Source: Onchidella celtica
Taxonomy: Eukaryota; Mollusca; Gastropoda; Systellommatophora; Onchidiidae
Direction: 5' to 3'
DNA: 64,000 nt
Assembly (NCBI GenBank): GCA_963931925.1
Contig: OZ007571.1
Coordinates: forward strand, 9,363,944 to 9,427,943
Part shown: positions 1 through 14,255 of the stretch, one piece after another
Layout of the letters: the number at the start of each line of letters is the position of its first letter
Position numbering within the stretch: the stretch's first letter is position 1
Program-made: the position numbers and the translations under genes
The notes under the pieces: generated by a model
Seen by the model: only the letters and a program-made list of their open reading frames with translations
Database searches by the model: none
Told to the model about the DNA's origin: nothing

Positions 1-1105
<1,105 letters not shown>

Positions 1106-1711
1106 GCATAGATAGATACATAAATAAATAGATAAATTGATAGATAGATGTTGTTGATATTGCTGCTGCTGTAAGCCCGACTGTCACCATAATTATAACT
1201 GACTCCAGCGTGAAGGAAATAAATCCATGTATTTTGTCCACAGAAACTAAGGCTCGGGTTTGTAATATCACCGGCATGCCCTCTCCGTAAGGCATATCCC
1301 ATAACACTGAGATAGCAACGTTAACTCCCGGTTGTAATGTTAAAATTGGAAAGTTAGCCATTTTCTGTGAGGGCTTCATTCTTTTTTTGAGTGATAAATG
1401 TTCATACCAAAGTCTATTTGTTCTCGTCGGTTGACATAGAGCTCTAAGTGACCAGCAATACAGTTTGAACAAAAGGGGCCGATATCTGTGCCCGTCAGCG
1501 CCAGAACGAAACTTGGCATTGTGGAGAAAAAAAAAACAACAAAAAACATGTCTGGTGTTCTCCAAACCAGAGTTTGCCATTGTTATGCACGTAAACGAAT
1601 GAATACAATGGTTATCAGAATATCTAAATGCGTGGGTCCCGTTCTCCAGGAGGTTCTCAAAACATGAAAAAGGTCATTCAAGAAAGGAGAGTTCACCATT
1701 CGGTCGTGGGG

Positions 1712-1856
1712 GTTGACCAGGGATATAATACTTCTGGCTCCGAATGACTAGGGTGTCAGTTCCCATTCGGATCGAGCCAGAGGTACCGAGGTCTAGGATA
1801 CCTTTGGGTTGAGCTGACGGTTTTGGGAACTGACTTCGGCTTCACCCTGGACAATG
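1712..1856. repeat. Short stretch with nested imperfect inverted repeats
   Basis: Several short complementary pairs nest within about 145 bp: ttgaccaggg pairs with ccctggacaa, gtcagttccca pairs with tgggaactgac, and the ctggctccga segment pairs imperfectly with tcggatcgagccag. This could be the end of a small folded transposon or an RNA-derived repeat. No family was recognised. Confidence 0.3.
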
Positions 1857-2665
1857 GCTGATCTGCTATGAAAGTAATGAAGCTTAAGCTTCCTAATCCC
1901 TGAGGGACCCTGGGGAAACTTTTTTAATGAGTGAATTTTGGATGTTTGCCATTATTCTTGCTGATTGCAAAGGGGTCCCGTAACAGTTCAAGCTTTGGGG
2001 TCCCAAAAATGTAGGTCCACCACCGGCCATGATGGTCCGTCATCGGTCCCCTATATGATGAGTTGGCACAGTAGCAGACCCCCCCCCCCCACACACACAC
2101 ACCCCACCCCCCCCCCCCACCCCAGAATAATATATCTTACATTTTTCCTGACAATGGTGTTAAAGCCCACAAGAAAAAGACAACAAAGGTCAGACTAAAC
2201 CAGCTGAAAAGTCTAAATTGCATGTATATAATTATTAAGCACTTCTTTTGCTGTATACCTGTTAGAATTCCTACTAAAGGAAAATACTTTCCCCCACAAA
2301 TGGTGAAGAAATTATTTCCGTGAATTACCTGTGACTCGCATATCATTTTATCTGTGGTTTGTTGTGTTGCACGTTTTTTGTATCCTATGTCCTTTCAACA
2401 GATTTCAAGTAAATCTGGCTCAAAATAAATTTTTCTTTCCTTGAACTGTAACGCCGTGCGACTCCAAAGCTCTTCTCTGCTTCGTTTTTTGAAAGATAAC
2501 ATAAAAATACTATGTATTTCCTGCTTAAGGTAATAAGTTTACTTTGGCTTGGGGGGAAATGGCATCGGTAAGATATCTGATACCACGTTTACATCAGCGT
2601 GAGCACCCTTGGAAACTAACATTATCGTATTCTGAGAACGTGTCTCTGGCAATAAAGAACCTTCT

Positions 2666-3234
2666 ATGGAAACGAGACGTGCATTCAGAAGCCAGAATGG
2701 TTATCGATGGGCTAAACATTTGACAGTTTGGGTTGAGCATTGCAATGGTTTCCTGCCCTTATTGGAAGCAAGGCCTGGCGAGGCTTGTGGGGTTTCCTGT
2801 ATTATGGAGATGAAGATTAAAGATGATTCTCTGTTCAGGGATGCCAAGTTACTACAACTACAAGAGCATAAAATAATTGCAGAACTGCACACTCTTCTCA
2901 GCACTACGAGAAACATATTGGCCCAAACCCAACGACCTGAATGTCAAACTCTATGGTGCTCTGCCAGAACTGCAGGAAACGTTATATGTTCTTAAAAGAA
3001 CAAATCTGCAGATTTAGATTGGTGAACGAAAGAAGTAGAAGAAGAAGACTACAACTACACATTTTCCAAGAAAAGAGACAACTCTATCACAGAACTGTTG
3101 CTTTGTCATGGTGTCGAAACACTTGTTTGACGAGGCTTATCTGTCCCAGAAGACATTTCTGTAGTGTCACTCTGGCTTGGGTTCGTTATTTTTTCATGTA
3201 TTTTCTTCATTCCTCGTCAACAATACTTGTAAAA
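2666..3234 (+). other. Unrecognised coding-like stretch, possible exon or decayed gene
   Basis: An open frame from 2666 to 2995 encodes 109 residues, including a Leu/Glu/Lys-rich stretch that could be helical. A second open frame (2941-3234) overlaps it. Composition is less biased than in the surrounding sequence, but no domain, splice structure or homologue was recognised. It may be a chance open frame or a remnant of an exon. Confidence is low. Confidence 0.15.
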
Positions 3235-3237
3235 TAA

Positions 3238-5080
3238 TTTAGAGAAATGAAAACAAAGAGACATAGTGGACATTCCTTGTGTTTTATTTCGCAAAGACCG
3301 CTTTCTTTCACGAGATGACAGTGCAGTGGAAAAAATCTATCTGCGGAGCCTAATTGGAATTTATACGTACGAAACGCTTTTTACTTTAATTTCAGTTTAC
3401 TGGTGCATAGAGTTCTGCCAAGACAATGCCATTTTCCACCTAGAACTGTTACGATGCATCACCTATTGCTGTCCATTTGCTTTCTGCCACAGCAATATTA
3501 ATATAGTGCATGAAGATGGTAATATATTATAGCATTCTGATAGTTCGTTTTCACCCTCGTTACCCAAACTTAATCATTTTCAACAACGTCTCAAGTCTTT
3601 CATTACTCTCCTGTCTGTCCCGATACAGTCATCTTGACACTGACTCGTGTTAGGTAAGGGCGCAGGTGTTGACATTTTCAGAATAATTGAAAATGGTCGA
3701 GGAGTTTAAATCTTATGAAATTCTTGACAAGAGCCATTGGAAATGGAATCTTAAGTAACTGTTTCCATGGTGACGTACATTTCAACTTGAGTAGACAATA
3801 AATTGGCATCTGTTTCATCTGTTGTATAATAATTGTAAAGACATGCGGGATGCTATAATATACTCTTTAGACTTGTGGTAATATTGGTAAGCAAAGATGT
3901 ATGATCTTACAGGAAGTGTTTAAAGCCAGCAATTTGCCAGTGATAAGTTTAACTATTTAAGCTGAAACAGACTGCATTCGGCGCCTGATGTAAAAGTAAA
4001 ATGAGCTTTTGCCTTTCTACTTTTGTCCGCCTCGGATATTTTTCACAAACAGCAGCCACACGGGAAAGGACGAGAACCATTTGCTACAGATCAGAGAAGC
4101 GTGATGTTGCCCAAATCTATTCTCCATCTAATCTCCTTAATCGATTTTCCCGCTTTTCTAACTCCTATCATTTCTACTGCACTGCCAGTTTTTTCTCCGC
4201 TTCCATCCATTTCTCTTTTCTCCCCCCCCCCCCTCCAGTCTCCTTTTTTATTATTATCCCAAAACACCATTGTTTTTGGCATGCTTGGTCGTGGCCAATG
4301 AGGCTATCAGCCGTTATGACCCAGATTGCGTCTCTGTCCTAACTCTGTCTTGCTTCCCATTGTCTCCTGTACAAGTTGCTATTACTTACTGCACGTTACC
4401 GGGACGTTACAAACACTGCGGGAGATCAATACAGGGACAAAATGTATTCAATAGTTAAGTAACGCTGTATTTATTATGGTCCCACGGCAGAAGACAAATA
4501 CTCGCACGCAGTACACTACCTTATGCTGGCTGATGTACATTTGTATTTATGCCGCAACGAACGAAAAGTGGAAGACTTCCGTGTGGAAAACAAAATAGTC
4601 TATGGTATAATAAAGCCAGATATTTTCTGTAGTCTCAGCATTTATCTGTGGTGTATGAATGGTTTCTCTTGACTCTAAAAGGGTCACATGTCTGAGCTTC
4701 GGGCACATTTGATAGGATGTGCTATTCCCGCCGGGTAGCCACTCCATTAACTAATGATATTCTGGCCGGGTGGCTTCATCTTCATAAATCGCAGCATACA
4801 TCGAATGAATTTTAAGATCTGTCACTTTATGAAAGTTTCCGCCCTTGTGTTACCATAAACCGAACCCTAACCCGATAGTACTCCTTATGTCGGCGCCGCT
4901 TCTGTCAACCCCTGTGTTGGCAAAAGAATCATGTCGGATGTATCAACAACAGGAAATTTGATCTGTCGTCGTTTTCCCGGCCAAATTAATTAGAATAGTT
5001 CGGGAAATAATGCGCCCAGTTTCAGGACGTTATTAAAAATGAAAGAGGAAATTAAATCTCTAGAAATGTGTGCCTTTTTC
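3238..5080. other. Intergenic, nothing recognised
   Basis: Only short, unconserved open frames are present. A poly-C run lies near 4221, and there is no gene or element boundary I can support. Confidence 0.4.
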
Positions 5081-5084
5081 AAAC

Positions 5085-5420
5085 GAGCTGGGAAACGTTG
5101 GCCTAGAGGCAAGGTGCTGATCTCTTATGCCAAAGGTAACGGGTTTGATCCCCGGTCGGTTCAGGCGTGTTGGATTTTTTATTGGGAGGCGTGGGGTGTC
5201 CCTGTCCCTGATACTATGGTAGGTAGGATCGAGAACCTAGTCTTCTCGAATAAGGACCAAAAACTCTGAGGGTACGTATGAACGTTGCGCACGTTAAAGA
5301 TACCTTGGCAGTTGAAAGTCGAGAAGAGCAGGCCGAACAAGGCGGCTGTGAGGGCTAAATTGTACAACACTAATCCCTACGTACCACAAAAACACACAGA
5401 AACAATAACAAGAAAAGTCA
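5085..5420 (+). repeat. tRNA-derived SINE
   Basis: The head resembles a tRNA gene. An A-box-like segment at about 5099-5115 (ttggcctagaggcaagg) is followed 25-30 bp later by a B box at 5142-5152 (ggtttgatccc, close to the pol III consensus). The body continues with a conserved-looking block at about 5287-5308 (gcgcacgttaaagatacc) that I associate with invertebrate SINE central regions, and ends in A-rich sequence. Boundaries are approximate because no target-site duplication was resolved. Confidence 0.6.
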
Positions 5421-6957
5421 AAGCAAGAAAACTAAGGTGTAAATGCCAAGAGCAGTGAAACTTCCTTAAATAAAGACTTAAGCGCATTGTCCAAACGGGC
5501 TCTTAAGTTTCCCTTGCAAAAGTGCAAAGATAACTTTATCCCCATACGGAAAAGTGCAAGACAATTTTGTCTCAAATCAATTAAATACAAGGATACTTGT
5601 ATCTCAAATGAATAAAGTGCAAAGATAATTATCTAAAAAAAAACTATGTAACCTCTCTGAAAGCCCAGTGCTTTTTGTGGTGTAGAAACATTTCTCTGAT
5701 ATGTACACACAAACACTGTCCAAAACTGCCTACACTTGGAACTTGCTCACACTGCAACTACACTAAGGACCAGAACCCACTGTAATCATCCAGCCTTGCT
5801 AGATGGCGACGGATGGTCGTTAGCTAATGTGGGGGACAAATGTGACAGTAATCTAGTTTAGGAAGCTCACAATGTTCTCAATATTGACAGTTATGACGTC
5901 TGTCCATCTGATTTTTTTGCCTGCCTGCAAATCTCAGCGCTGACAGTTTTGCGCCTATGTCGGAGTTTGAGTGTGAGTTCGGAGAAATCACAAGGACACG
6001 ATAACGACTCTATTGTGCTTGGAAGAAGCATGGTGATAGACAGAAAATAGCAGAATGATAGGACAGAAGGAAACCCTACCAGCAGCTTCCACCAACCACA
6101 TAAGTTACCACAGCAAACTGATGTATAGATACGTTTTCCAATTATTTGCTCTGAGATAGAGAGAGATAGAGAGAGAGAGTGAGCGAGACAGGGAGAGAGA
6201 AAGAAGCAGTGCAGTGTGTTGAGCGCTTCGCAGGCGCTCCATTCTGCTCTGTGGTTGACATGTTGTTTCTGTAAAGCGCATAGAGCATTTTAAATGGATA
6301 TGCGCAAAATAAATGCTATCCATTATTTTACAGTGAAAATAATATAAATGACATGTCTTGTCCGAATACGCAATCTCTGCCGTCTCATTCCCAGGTCTTT
6401 AGGGCGGGATTTACATAACATGTTATAATTGGGAATGGAGCAGGAATCGGATGCGGATCCAGGTCAAGAACATAATTATTAGCGACTCCTTTTAACTTTC
6501 ACCTGGGCGATACAATATCGTCCCGGATGTCAGACACACCGAGTGTACCAAATACAAAAGCACTCAGCTGACAAAGTCTGAAAGCAGCATCGAATCTAGT
6601 ACAGAAAACCAGATCATGAAATTGACGTTGGAAATCAAATATTTTGGAAAGTGTCATAAATTAAGTAGTCCAATTATTGTACTGGGAATTTGGAGTAACG
6701 TATCGTATATTCGCCCTGGGTCAAAGAACAGTCACGGTCAGAATACACCAGATTGCGCTATTAACCGACCAGTGATATTAGGATAAATGCAGCCAACGAT
6801 AAATACCCATTTACGCAGGTTTTCAACTTGAGGGTGACAAATTCAGTGACTGGGAGACCTTTTCATTTTGTCTAAGTTGAAAAACTGTAGAATTACAATC
6901 AGTGGTTAACGAAGTTTCATTGTTTTTGTTACTATCTTTTTGGCGCCAGCCCCAAAT
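5421..6957. other. Intergenic, nothing recognised
   Basis: A-rich sequence follows the SINE. A GA-rich patch lies at 6155-6205. No gene signature was seen. Confidence 0.4.
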
Positions 6958-6973
6958 AGCCCTTTTCAGGGCT
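6958..6973 (+). promoter_or_regulatory. Orphan histone-type mRNA 3' stem-loop
   Basis: The 16-mer agcccttttcagggct forms a perfect 6-bp stem with a TTTC loop. This is the architecture of the replication-dependent histone mRNA 3' end bound by SLBP, and it is followed by an A/C-rich flank (aaaacaaca) as in real histone ends. A purine-rich segment about 40 bp downstream (gtgaagaaaag) could be a degenerate histone downstream element. No histone coding sequence was found upstream, so it may mark a decayed histone gene or a chance match. Confidence 0.4.
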
Positions 6974-8813
6974 AAAACAACAGCCAGTCTCAGGGCCTAA
7001 ATGGCCGTGAAGAAAAGAAAACCCCGTCAAGAAGAAGATAGACCAAGACAACAACTTTTTTAAAAAGCCAGAGAAAAACAAACAAGAAGACGAGGCAGCT
7101 GTGTCCAATGCATAGCACTTCCTTTGCTACTTTAAAATTCTTAGCGTTCGATATGAAGTCTGAACTGTTACATTTATTAAAGAAAACATGTTTGAGCGTT
7201 AAGAAGATGGGTTACATGCAGAAATAGCCCCAAACTCACAGAACGGCCGGAAAAGGGCAAGTGTGAGTATATTATAAATAAATGTAGCCAGTTGTGGGTA
7301 CGACTGGAAAATGGTTGGAGCCCACTGGTTTAGTGCCATAAAATTATGGTCCATGACTGTAGTTATGACCTTCTACAGGGTTTATTGCCCCAGCACTGTG
7401 CACACTATTAAATGACACATGATGACTGGTCTTTGATGTAGGCCCATGGAACGTATAGTAACATAATTAGCTCAAATCGGGCTATTAACACGATGGGAGA
7501 GGAAACGAGAATGGCAGACATGTCAAAATTTGGGTGACAATGAAATATTACCAATTTCATAATGCGGCTGATGGTTTTTGATAATACTGCCATTTTATGG
7601 GAAAAGACTGCATTTGCCAGAAGCAACATTTTACTGCAGGAGCTTCAAAAAAAAAAAAAAAATCGTGTTGGCCTGGCTTTATTCATTGCTCAAGTTGGAT
7701 TTGTGTTGACCAAGAGAAGCTGCGAGTAGTTTAAGATTATAACCCAGATGGAACGACAGAATATAATTATCTTATTTTATAAAATGATGTTAAAATGTAA
7801 ATTTTATCATTGTTGGCGTATACAGGCTTGTTTCCGTAAGATAGCAGTTTTCAGCCAACAGCTGGTCCTGCCAAATGGTTGGAGATAATTTCTAGGCTGC
7901 AGGGACACTTCAGCATGTGACTTTGGGAACAGGAGTTTTTAGCTTTACCTTAAGTGCAACCTTTCCTGATCTCAACAAGGCTTGGTTTGTCTTTAGAAAA
8001 TTACTAGATATGATATAATTTCGGATTTTTTTTTTTCTGAAAACCAGAACTGAGAAAATATGTCTGTGGTGAACATGTGTTGTCTCTGGGATTGCTACTT
8101 TGGACATATTTATTACTTATAGATTATATAATTATGAGTTTATTGAATTAATTTCGAGAAAACCTGTCATCGGGCACTAGGTACCAAGTCCTAGAGGGTT
8201 CAAATATCTATTGAAACCTTCACTCTTTGATAACCTCGTCTGTTCATTCAGTGTCATCATCAAAACCATGACCTAGTTTCACGTATAAAATGGAACACAA
8301 GTAGGCAAGTCACAGTCATGCGCCGATCACACATCGAACGGTTTCCCTCTTGTCGTCCTGTGTAAGTTTCAGTTAATGATCGAGAAAGTTCCAGTCGAGC
8401 TACGGGGAACATTATCTTGTCAAAGCTAACGTCGTAACGTGAGGCGTGGCCACCCCCCCCCCCCACACCCACGGCCTGATTTCCTTGCCATTGTGAATGC
8501 AAGAACAACTACCCATTTCATGAGCCTCGGACGTGCGCTCTGGCCTGCATACAAACGCTTGCTCTAATTGCGTTCCGCATTTTGATGGCACTTTTCATTT
8601 CGTGTCACGCGCGAGATGACATCAGGGGCGTAGCGACAGATCGACCCTTAGCGAGAAACATCTCGTTATGTTGATCCCGCTCATTTTTACCCCCCCCCCC
8701 TCCCCCAACCCCCATTCTTCGATACCCTGCCCGTACCCTGCTCCCATTCTTCTGTTGATTCAAAAATCGGCAAAAAGACAAAAACTGTAACTATGTAGCA
8801 GAAGTCTCGCCTA
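6974..8813. other. Intergenic, nothing recognised
   Basis: No gene was recognised. Poly-C runs lie at about 8452-8464 and 8691-8700, and a poly-A run near 7648. Confidence 0.4.
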
Positions 8814-9010
8814 AGGGTAGCCACACAAAGGCCACCGAATTCGGTCACCGAGCCACTAGGCGCTTTAGGTGAGAAGAATTGCACTATACAATTTCAACAA
8901 CTGCACACAGAGCCCACCTAGATTCGGTCCGTTTATGTAGTGCAATTCTTCTCGCCTAAAGCGCCTAGTGGCTCGGTGACCGAATTCGGTGGCCTTTGTG
9001 TGGTCACCCT
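8814..9010. repeat. Long inverted repeat (73-bp arms), foldback or MITE candidate
   Basis: The arm at 8814-8886 is the reverse complement of 8938-9010 with about three mismatches. The spacer is 51 bp (8887-8937). The stem contains a shorter palindrome, ccgaattcgg, in each arm. Such a transcript would fold into a nearly perfect long hairpin. No transposase or clear target-site duplication was seen. Confidence 0.85.
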
Positions 9011-9110
9011 AAGAAATAATACCCAAACGATACAATAAAACTCAAAGAGAAATGGAAGACAAAAAAACAACAACTATATTTCGGTTAAAGACTTTTGTCG
9101 AGGTAAAACA
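9011..9110 (+). repeat. Partial copy of a dispersed A-rich repeat
   Basis: The segment beginning agaaataatacccaaacga and running into an A-rich stretch, then ttcggttaaagacttttgtcg, is a diverged match to 13648-13728 in the same orientation. Both probably belong to one non-autonomous dispersed element of unknown class. Confidence 0.4.
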
Positions 9111-9727
9111 AAAATACAACGACATCAGAAAAAGAAAATGGAAAAAAGAACAGATAAAACAATCCAAAAATAAAAATGTAGGATATGAAATATTTATAGA
9201 ATATTAAAATCAATACATTATTTTCTATGGTTTTTACAATATCTCGTTCTGTTGTAGACATAATGATGCTGTAATCTGTAACTCACACAGATGTCATATC
9301 TATCTTTCCCCCGCCGCACTCGTAAGATTGTTGAAAGCATCACAACCATTTCGTCAATACTCATGTTCCCCATTATTTTATGTTGTCCGCAGTTACCGTC
9401 CCCAGCTCGCCCTTACACATAAATACGCGCGTGTGAGAAATGATAAGTGTACTTCTTTAGATTAAATTTCCCCGATCCACCCCTCTTCCTCTCTCATGTC
9501 TCACCAACCCTCTCTCCTCTTCTTCTTATTTGTACATGTTTTAGCAATGATTATATCAGCCCTACCCACATAATAATTATCTATATCAACTACCCTCCTG
9601 TCACTCTTGTCAGCTTGCATTTCCCTACTATACTCCCACGACCTAGATCTAAGGTTGCCCTGAGGAAAAAAAACAACCCACGATTTAGGATATTGAATTG
9701 ATTAATTCCTCAAGCTTACTGCTTGTC

Positions 9728-10040
9728 ATCATGAGAAAGAGAGAGAGAGAGAGAGACGGGGAGGGGAGGGAACAAGGGGGAAGGGGAAAGAGACACACAA
9801 ACACAGAGAGAGAGAGAGACAGAGAACACCTCATCATGAGGGAGAAAGAGAGGGAAAAATCACACAATGAGAGACACACACACGCAGAGAAACATCTCAT
9901 CAATCAATCATGGGAGAGAGAGAAGGAGGGGAGAGGGAGATAGAGGAAAACGAGGCAGATGGAGAGAGACAGACAGACAAACAGAGAGAGTGATAGAAAG
10001 AGAAAGAGGAAGACAGAGAGAAAGAGACTGAAGAGAGAGC
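9728..10040. repeat. GA-rich simple repeat
   Basis: Irregular (GA)n and GAGAGACA-type runs extend over roughly 310 bp. They produce open frames rich in Arg/Glu on the plus strand and Ser/Leu on the minus strand. These are compositional artefacts. Confidence 0.8.
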
Positions 10041-12476
10041 ATCTCATCCTCTATTTATATGCAAATTTTTGTCATTACAAAGCAATGGTACCGAGGAATG
10101 GGATGCTGGATGTTTTATGCATCCATCAGAGTGATGGAAGGCACGGAGCTGTTAAAATATCGTTCCTCATAATTTGGATAGCAGTGAGTCACACCCAACC
10201 TTGACCCCGCCTTTGTCATTGAGAAATGTGAATGGGAAAATTCTACTTTATTGTATTAGTAGTGTTCAATGTTTTGAAGCTGCTGCAGTTCCATTTTCTA
10301 GTTCATGTCATTGCTGTTTTTGTAGTAAATCATTTTATGGCGCATTCGTTTAACTTTTTTTTTTAACTCACAGGAAGGAAAAATGGCTGTAAATAAACTG
10401 CAGTATATGGACAAATGACATGTTACTGATTTCCAATAAACGTCATCTTTGCATTCCAGCAGCCACATTGTACTTGAATCTTAGTTTTGTTGGAGATGAT
10501 GTTGACAGATTTGATGGCGAATGCTACAAGTGTATGCTATTTCTCTGTGCTTATCTATATTCAGTACTGAGTGGAGTCATGCCAGCGTGTAGGTAACAAT
10601 TATTATCTATATAGAATTACAGATACAGCTAAAATTGTTAGGGGTGTTGAAGTGTTTACTGTACAAGAAAATGTGACCACATCCTGAGTTTAATGTATAT
10701 GGTTATCGTGATTAATGTCGCCGTCATCGTCGAGGTGGTAAACGTTAGTAGTGGTAGTAACTGCAATAGTAAAGTTATTTCTGTTGTGGGAGTAGTAGTA
10801 GTAGTAGTAACGATATTGACAACAGCTGTTGTTCCTTTTTAATGATAATGTTAATAGTAGTGACATGACTTCTAATATTATAGCACTTGTGGTTAATTTA
10901 TTTAAGGTAGTAGCAGCACAGAAAGCGCAAGAGACACGGTGGTTGTGGTAGTAGCACAATACTAGTCGTAGGGTTTGTAGTGGTAACATCTGCAATCGTG
11001 GCATTAAATTATCAGGCTTACTGCGTCAAAATTAGCAGGACTTTCACACTACCCGCATGAAGTAGGATTGTTAGTACAATAGAAGTTGTAGTTGATTTAA
11101 CAGCGGAGAGGTTCATGGCGTTAGTGGTAGTGCAGTATCAGCGACAATAGCGCAATAATACTGTTGGGTTTGGGGGGGGGGGGGCAATAATCACAACAGC
11201 ATTCTGAATGGCAGAATAGACGTTGGAGGTAACAGGGAAAGCGGTCTTCAAACAGAGTAATATCAATAGACTGACTACCACCTCAGACTGAATATCATCG
11301 GTTTCTTGTTGACCAGGAAATCAGGTTTGCAACAGATTGTCATCTCACGACCTCAGCTCTTGTTTGTTTCATCTCCATTTTCTGAAAAAAACTGGAGATC
11401 TTTTAGTATGTAAATGAGGTATAACAAACGTACGCACTGTGATACTTGTTTAAAATGCGTTGTGGCACTTACCAAGTAGTTTCACAGTTCAGATTAAATT
11501 ATTCTAACCCCTTATCATAATAGGAAGGCCACAAACGTTTAACGTCGAATTTCTCAGTTGTGCATAAAGTGCAGTTGGAACAAACAAGACCTGAGATGGC
11601 GATGGGTGTGAACCAAAATCAATTTAGGGCCAAGAGCTTGACAAAACCCCAAGATAACATAATCGAATGATTAAAACTTTTATTTTTAAGGTGACCTGAA
11701 ATAATCCTTTTTTTAAATAACAAAATCGTTTTCGGAAAGAAAAAAATCGTTTTCCCTAAACCACACCTCACATAAATTCTATCTAAGTGAAAACAGTTTG
11801 ACGTTTCTAGATATCCAGTTTCGACCTTAAACAAAACTTTATCTTAGGTTGTTGCACGCTTCTCGTACCCCATACAGATTGAGGTTTGAATATTGTTTAG
11901 TTCGTCTGCCTGCGTAATAACGATTAAGTCGTAAATAAAGTAACAGATCATCTGATCGTCTCAAGTTGAGGCTGCGATAAGAACACTCAAGGCCGTACTG
12001 TACTTTGTAGCACTCTTCAGTCTGTCAAACGACCGAGTTTATCTGAACAGTCACTCATAGAAACTCCATTATCTATCCCACGAAAATGTGGATATACATC
12101 TGTTTTACAGTTTTAGTAGTTGGTGTTGTTTCGGTATGCCTGTCAGATTGATTTTGGTAAAGCTGATTACATTCCCTGGTGCGTTTGACACCACCATGAT
12201 TTTTTTTACGCTATAAGTTACATACCAATACCAGTACTTCAGTTCAGTACTAGGTACGGGCACTGCAATCAATTATCATTGTGCCTATTTTCTTCTCACC
12301 CCAGTTTCTACTGACCTATTTCTCTTTGTGTTTGACAAATAATAAATCAGGATGTTCTATTTTCCAATTTCATAATCCTTAATAGCGGCAAACCTGGGAC
12401 TTAGGATGTTAGTTTGAGTCAAGGACTTGCGGGGAAGTTTGTTGTGAAAACGAGATGAAAAGAGAAGGTTCGACAG
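10041..12476. other. Intergenic, nothing recognised
   Basis: Contains a short GTA repeat at about 10793-10815 and a poly-G run near 11168-11182. No coding or RNA gene was recognised. Confidence 0.4.
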
Positions 12477-12575
12477 GAGACAGGCAGAAAGACTGGCAGA
12501 CAGACAGACAGACAGACAGACAGGCAGGCAGACATACAGGCAGGCAGACAGGCAGGCAGATAGGTAGACAGACAG
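12477..12575. repeat. CAGA/CAGG microsatellite
   Basis: Tetranucleotide repeat of the form (CAGA)n interleaved with CAGG units, with the same four-base register maintained. Confidence 0.85.
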
Positions 12576-12736
12576 AGTGGATGAGATGTGAAATATGGAG
12601 ACGTGAAAAAGAATAAAAACGTTACGAAAACGGAAGTAAAGAGCCTAAAAGAGGCGTCTGTAACGAAACAGAAACAAAACAAAACAAAAAAAACAACACA
12701 ATAACGCATTTAAAAAAAAGGAATAATCTCTATTTG

Positions 12737-12768
12737 TGTGTGTGTGTGTGTGTCTGTGTGTGTCTGTA
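12737..12768. repeat. GT dinucleotide repeat
   Basis: An alternating GT run with interspersed TCTG. Confidence 0.85.
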
Positions 12769-13096
12769 TTTTCTTTTTCTCTGCTAAATAGAGAGACAGC
12801 CGTGAATTGAGTCACAGCGTCTCGTAACGAGGGGTAATTTTTGTCTTCTAAAAATATCTATTTGCAACATGCAAGGACGATGGAATCGTGAGGGAGCGCT
12901 GAGGACGAAAGAAGGCTAAGTGGGGGAAAAAGAAAAAAAACCAACTGCCTGTCCTGTAAGGCTGAGGTGATTCTGAATATGCCGCAGATCTTTACATTTT
13001 ACAAAGGACTTTTGCACCTTCGCGGCTTCTAGATATAGAAACATTCGTATGATCTGATTTTGTTCTGGTGTACAAAAATGTTGTCTGCTGGTCATG

Positions 13097-13173
13097 TGAG
13101 TGAGTAAATGAGTGAGTGAGTGAGTGAGAGAGTGAGTCAGTGAGTCAGTGAGTCAGTCAGTCACTCAGTCAGT
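13097..13173. repeat. GTGA/GTCA tetranucleotide repeat
   Basis: Runs of gtga change to gtca units in the same register, another mosaic tetranucleotide array. Confidence 0.8.
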
Positions 13174-13611
13174 GAGGGCTTAAGAATGACAGGAGCAATA
13201 ATGAATAATTTAGAATAATTTTAGTGTCATGGACAGCTCAGTGTGGTCACAGCTTGACTGAGCCTTTCAGTAAAGAAAGAAAAAGCATATCTGGTCACAA
13301 GGGATAATCTTCCAAACATACACTATTCCCATTGGTATATTTTAATATTCATGCCAGTAATAAGCTGGCAGCAGCTAAGATATCACTCTCCACTTACATA
13401 TCTAGTTCATTCAAATCAGAAACCAAAATCTTGTCTGTTATAACACAGAACTGATATCTTTTTACAAATGATCAAAGGCTGGCAATACTGTTTTAAATCG
13501 ATCGTTTTACTTTCCTATAAATAATGCATATCCATCTCTGCCGGGGCGCACACACTACCGCGCCGTTTACCCGAAAATTGGGTCAGCAATGTAGAGGGCC
13601 AAAATTGGGCA

Positions 13612-13845
13612 AAAAGAAAAGGTTGTATGTTGCGAAGCCCCGCGTGAGAAATAAAACCCAAACAATACAAAGCAAACTAAAGAGAAGACAAAAATTACAC
13701 AAATTTTCGGCTTTCGCCTTTGTCAAGTGAAAAAAACGAACAATAAAAGACTTACAACTACCAAGTTTGCTTTGTATTTTGACTTTGCTTATAGCCCTGC
13801 TGCGACCCCACAGTTTTTCTGTGGTTTTTATGATACTATTGTTCA
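13612..13845 (+). repeat. Dispersed non-autonomous repeat (copy 1)
   Basis: The 3' part (ctgctgcgaccccacag, then ctgtggttttta) closely matches 20328-20372 and more weakly 38405-38440. The 5' A-rich part matches 9011-9110. The recurring segments point to one mobile family with variable ends. Class is unknown because no coding part or clear termini are visible. Confidence 0.5.
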
Positions 13846-14255
13846 AAATTCAGAGTTTCTCCCCTTGTTAAGGTGTCAAATACCTCTTTCTCTTATCGAT
13901 ACGATTACAACCTCCACTACGTTTCTTATGTCGGAGAATAGCGAAAATGACGATATCGATACTAAATAGTATTGGTCTAAATTTAGTTAGGTTCGATTTA
14001 GTTTTTGCCGGGTATTTTCAAACAGACAACAACGATGTGCTCTTAATTTCTCTAGGATTATTGCACACATTCTTGGATTATAACTTTTGAATTTTGTTCA
14101 CAAACCCTGAGTGTTGCCAGTGTTGTGATAGTGTGAAATAGATCTAGATCTAACTAGACTTAAATTTATGCGATAGAGAGAGAGAGTTGGAAGAAATGTG
14201 GACATGGAGATCCAGCCTTCCTCGAAGTATTGTATCCTGTGAGTAACTAAAAACC

